From positions 1-7,467 of the forward strand of contig JAPYRM010000041.1 of NCBI GenBank assembly GCA_029941175.1: DNA of 7,467 nucleotides, given 5' to 3'. This DNA is from Halobacteriales archaeon. Lineage in GTDB: Archaea > Halobacteriota > Halobacteria > Halobacteriales > Hikarchaeaceae. This document shows, piece by piece, positions 7,457 through 7,467 of this stretch (positions are counted from its first letter, which is position 1; each line of letters begins with the position of its first letter). Under the pieces are notes generated by a model. It was not told the DNA's origin and did no database searches. It worked only from the letters and a program-made list of their open reading frames with translations. A program made the translations under genes and the position numbers.

Positions 7457-7467
7457 CCAGCATGGAC

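Noticed and set aside
7378..7467. A second tRNA or small RNA after tRNA-Gln
   Set aside because: I could not form an acceptor stem or find a TTCGAAT-like T loop, and no stable hairpin is evident. Only an oligo-T tract and a TATA-like string stand out.
1..7467. Mobile element, prophage, CRISPR array or defence system
   Set aside because: I saw no direct repeats with spacers, transposase or integrase motifs, or terminal inverted repeats. All large frames are housekeeping genes with uniform codon style.

Overview
This window most likely comes from a euryarchaeon related to Halobacteria (haloarchaea). Its protein families and gene order look haloarchaeal: Rad50, a small two-helix membrane protein, family B DNA polymerase, SufC, SufD and tRNA-Gln. 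Its base composition does not. Two 60-base lines I counted were 33% and 40% GC, lysine and AGA/ATA/GGG codons are common, and the proteins lack the extreme acidity and lysine poverty of salt-in halophiles. A non-halophilic, AT-rich sister lineage, such as the marine Hikarchaeia (Marine Group IV), fits best. That assignment is an inference from recall, not from a search.

Layout: bases 2-1945 (+) hold the 3' end of rad50, cut by the window edge just after the Walker A region. Bases 1963-2172 (-) encode a 69-residue protein with two membrane helices, converging on rad50. Bases 2173-2309 are a divergent intergenic region with probable promoter elements. Bases 2310-5060 (+) hold a complete, intein-free family B replicative DNA polymerase with all exonuclease and polymerase motifs and a C-terminal PCNA-binding motif. 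Bases 5061-5147 carry a candidate archaeal promoter and a perfect palindrome. Bases 5148-6050 (+) encode SufC and bases 6058-7269 (+) encode SufD, in one tight operon. Bases 7305-7377 (+) encode tRNA-Gln(UUG). The last 90 bases hold an oligo-T tract and a possible promoter for a gene beyond the edge.

The window joins two functional blocks. Rad50 (with Mre11, expected just upstream) and PolB serve DNA break processing and replication. SufC and SufD belong to the SufBCD iron-sulfur assembly scaffold. The scaffold partner SufB, which I recall lying between sufC and sufD in haloarchaea, is not here. The other points of interest are a Rad50 whose two coiled-coil arms look shortened by a similar amount, PCNA-motif-like sequences at both ends of the polymerase, and short dyad elements at the polB and sufC starts. 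I found no mobile element, CRISPR array or clearly novel multi-gene system.
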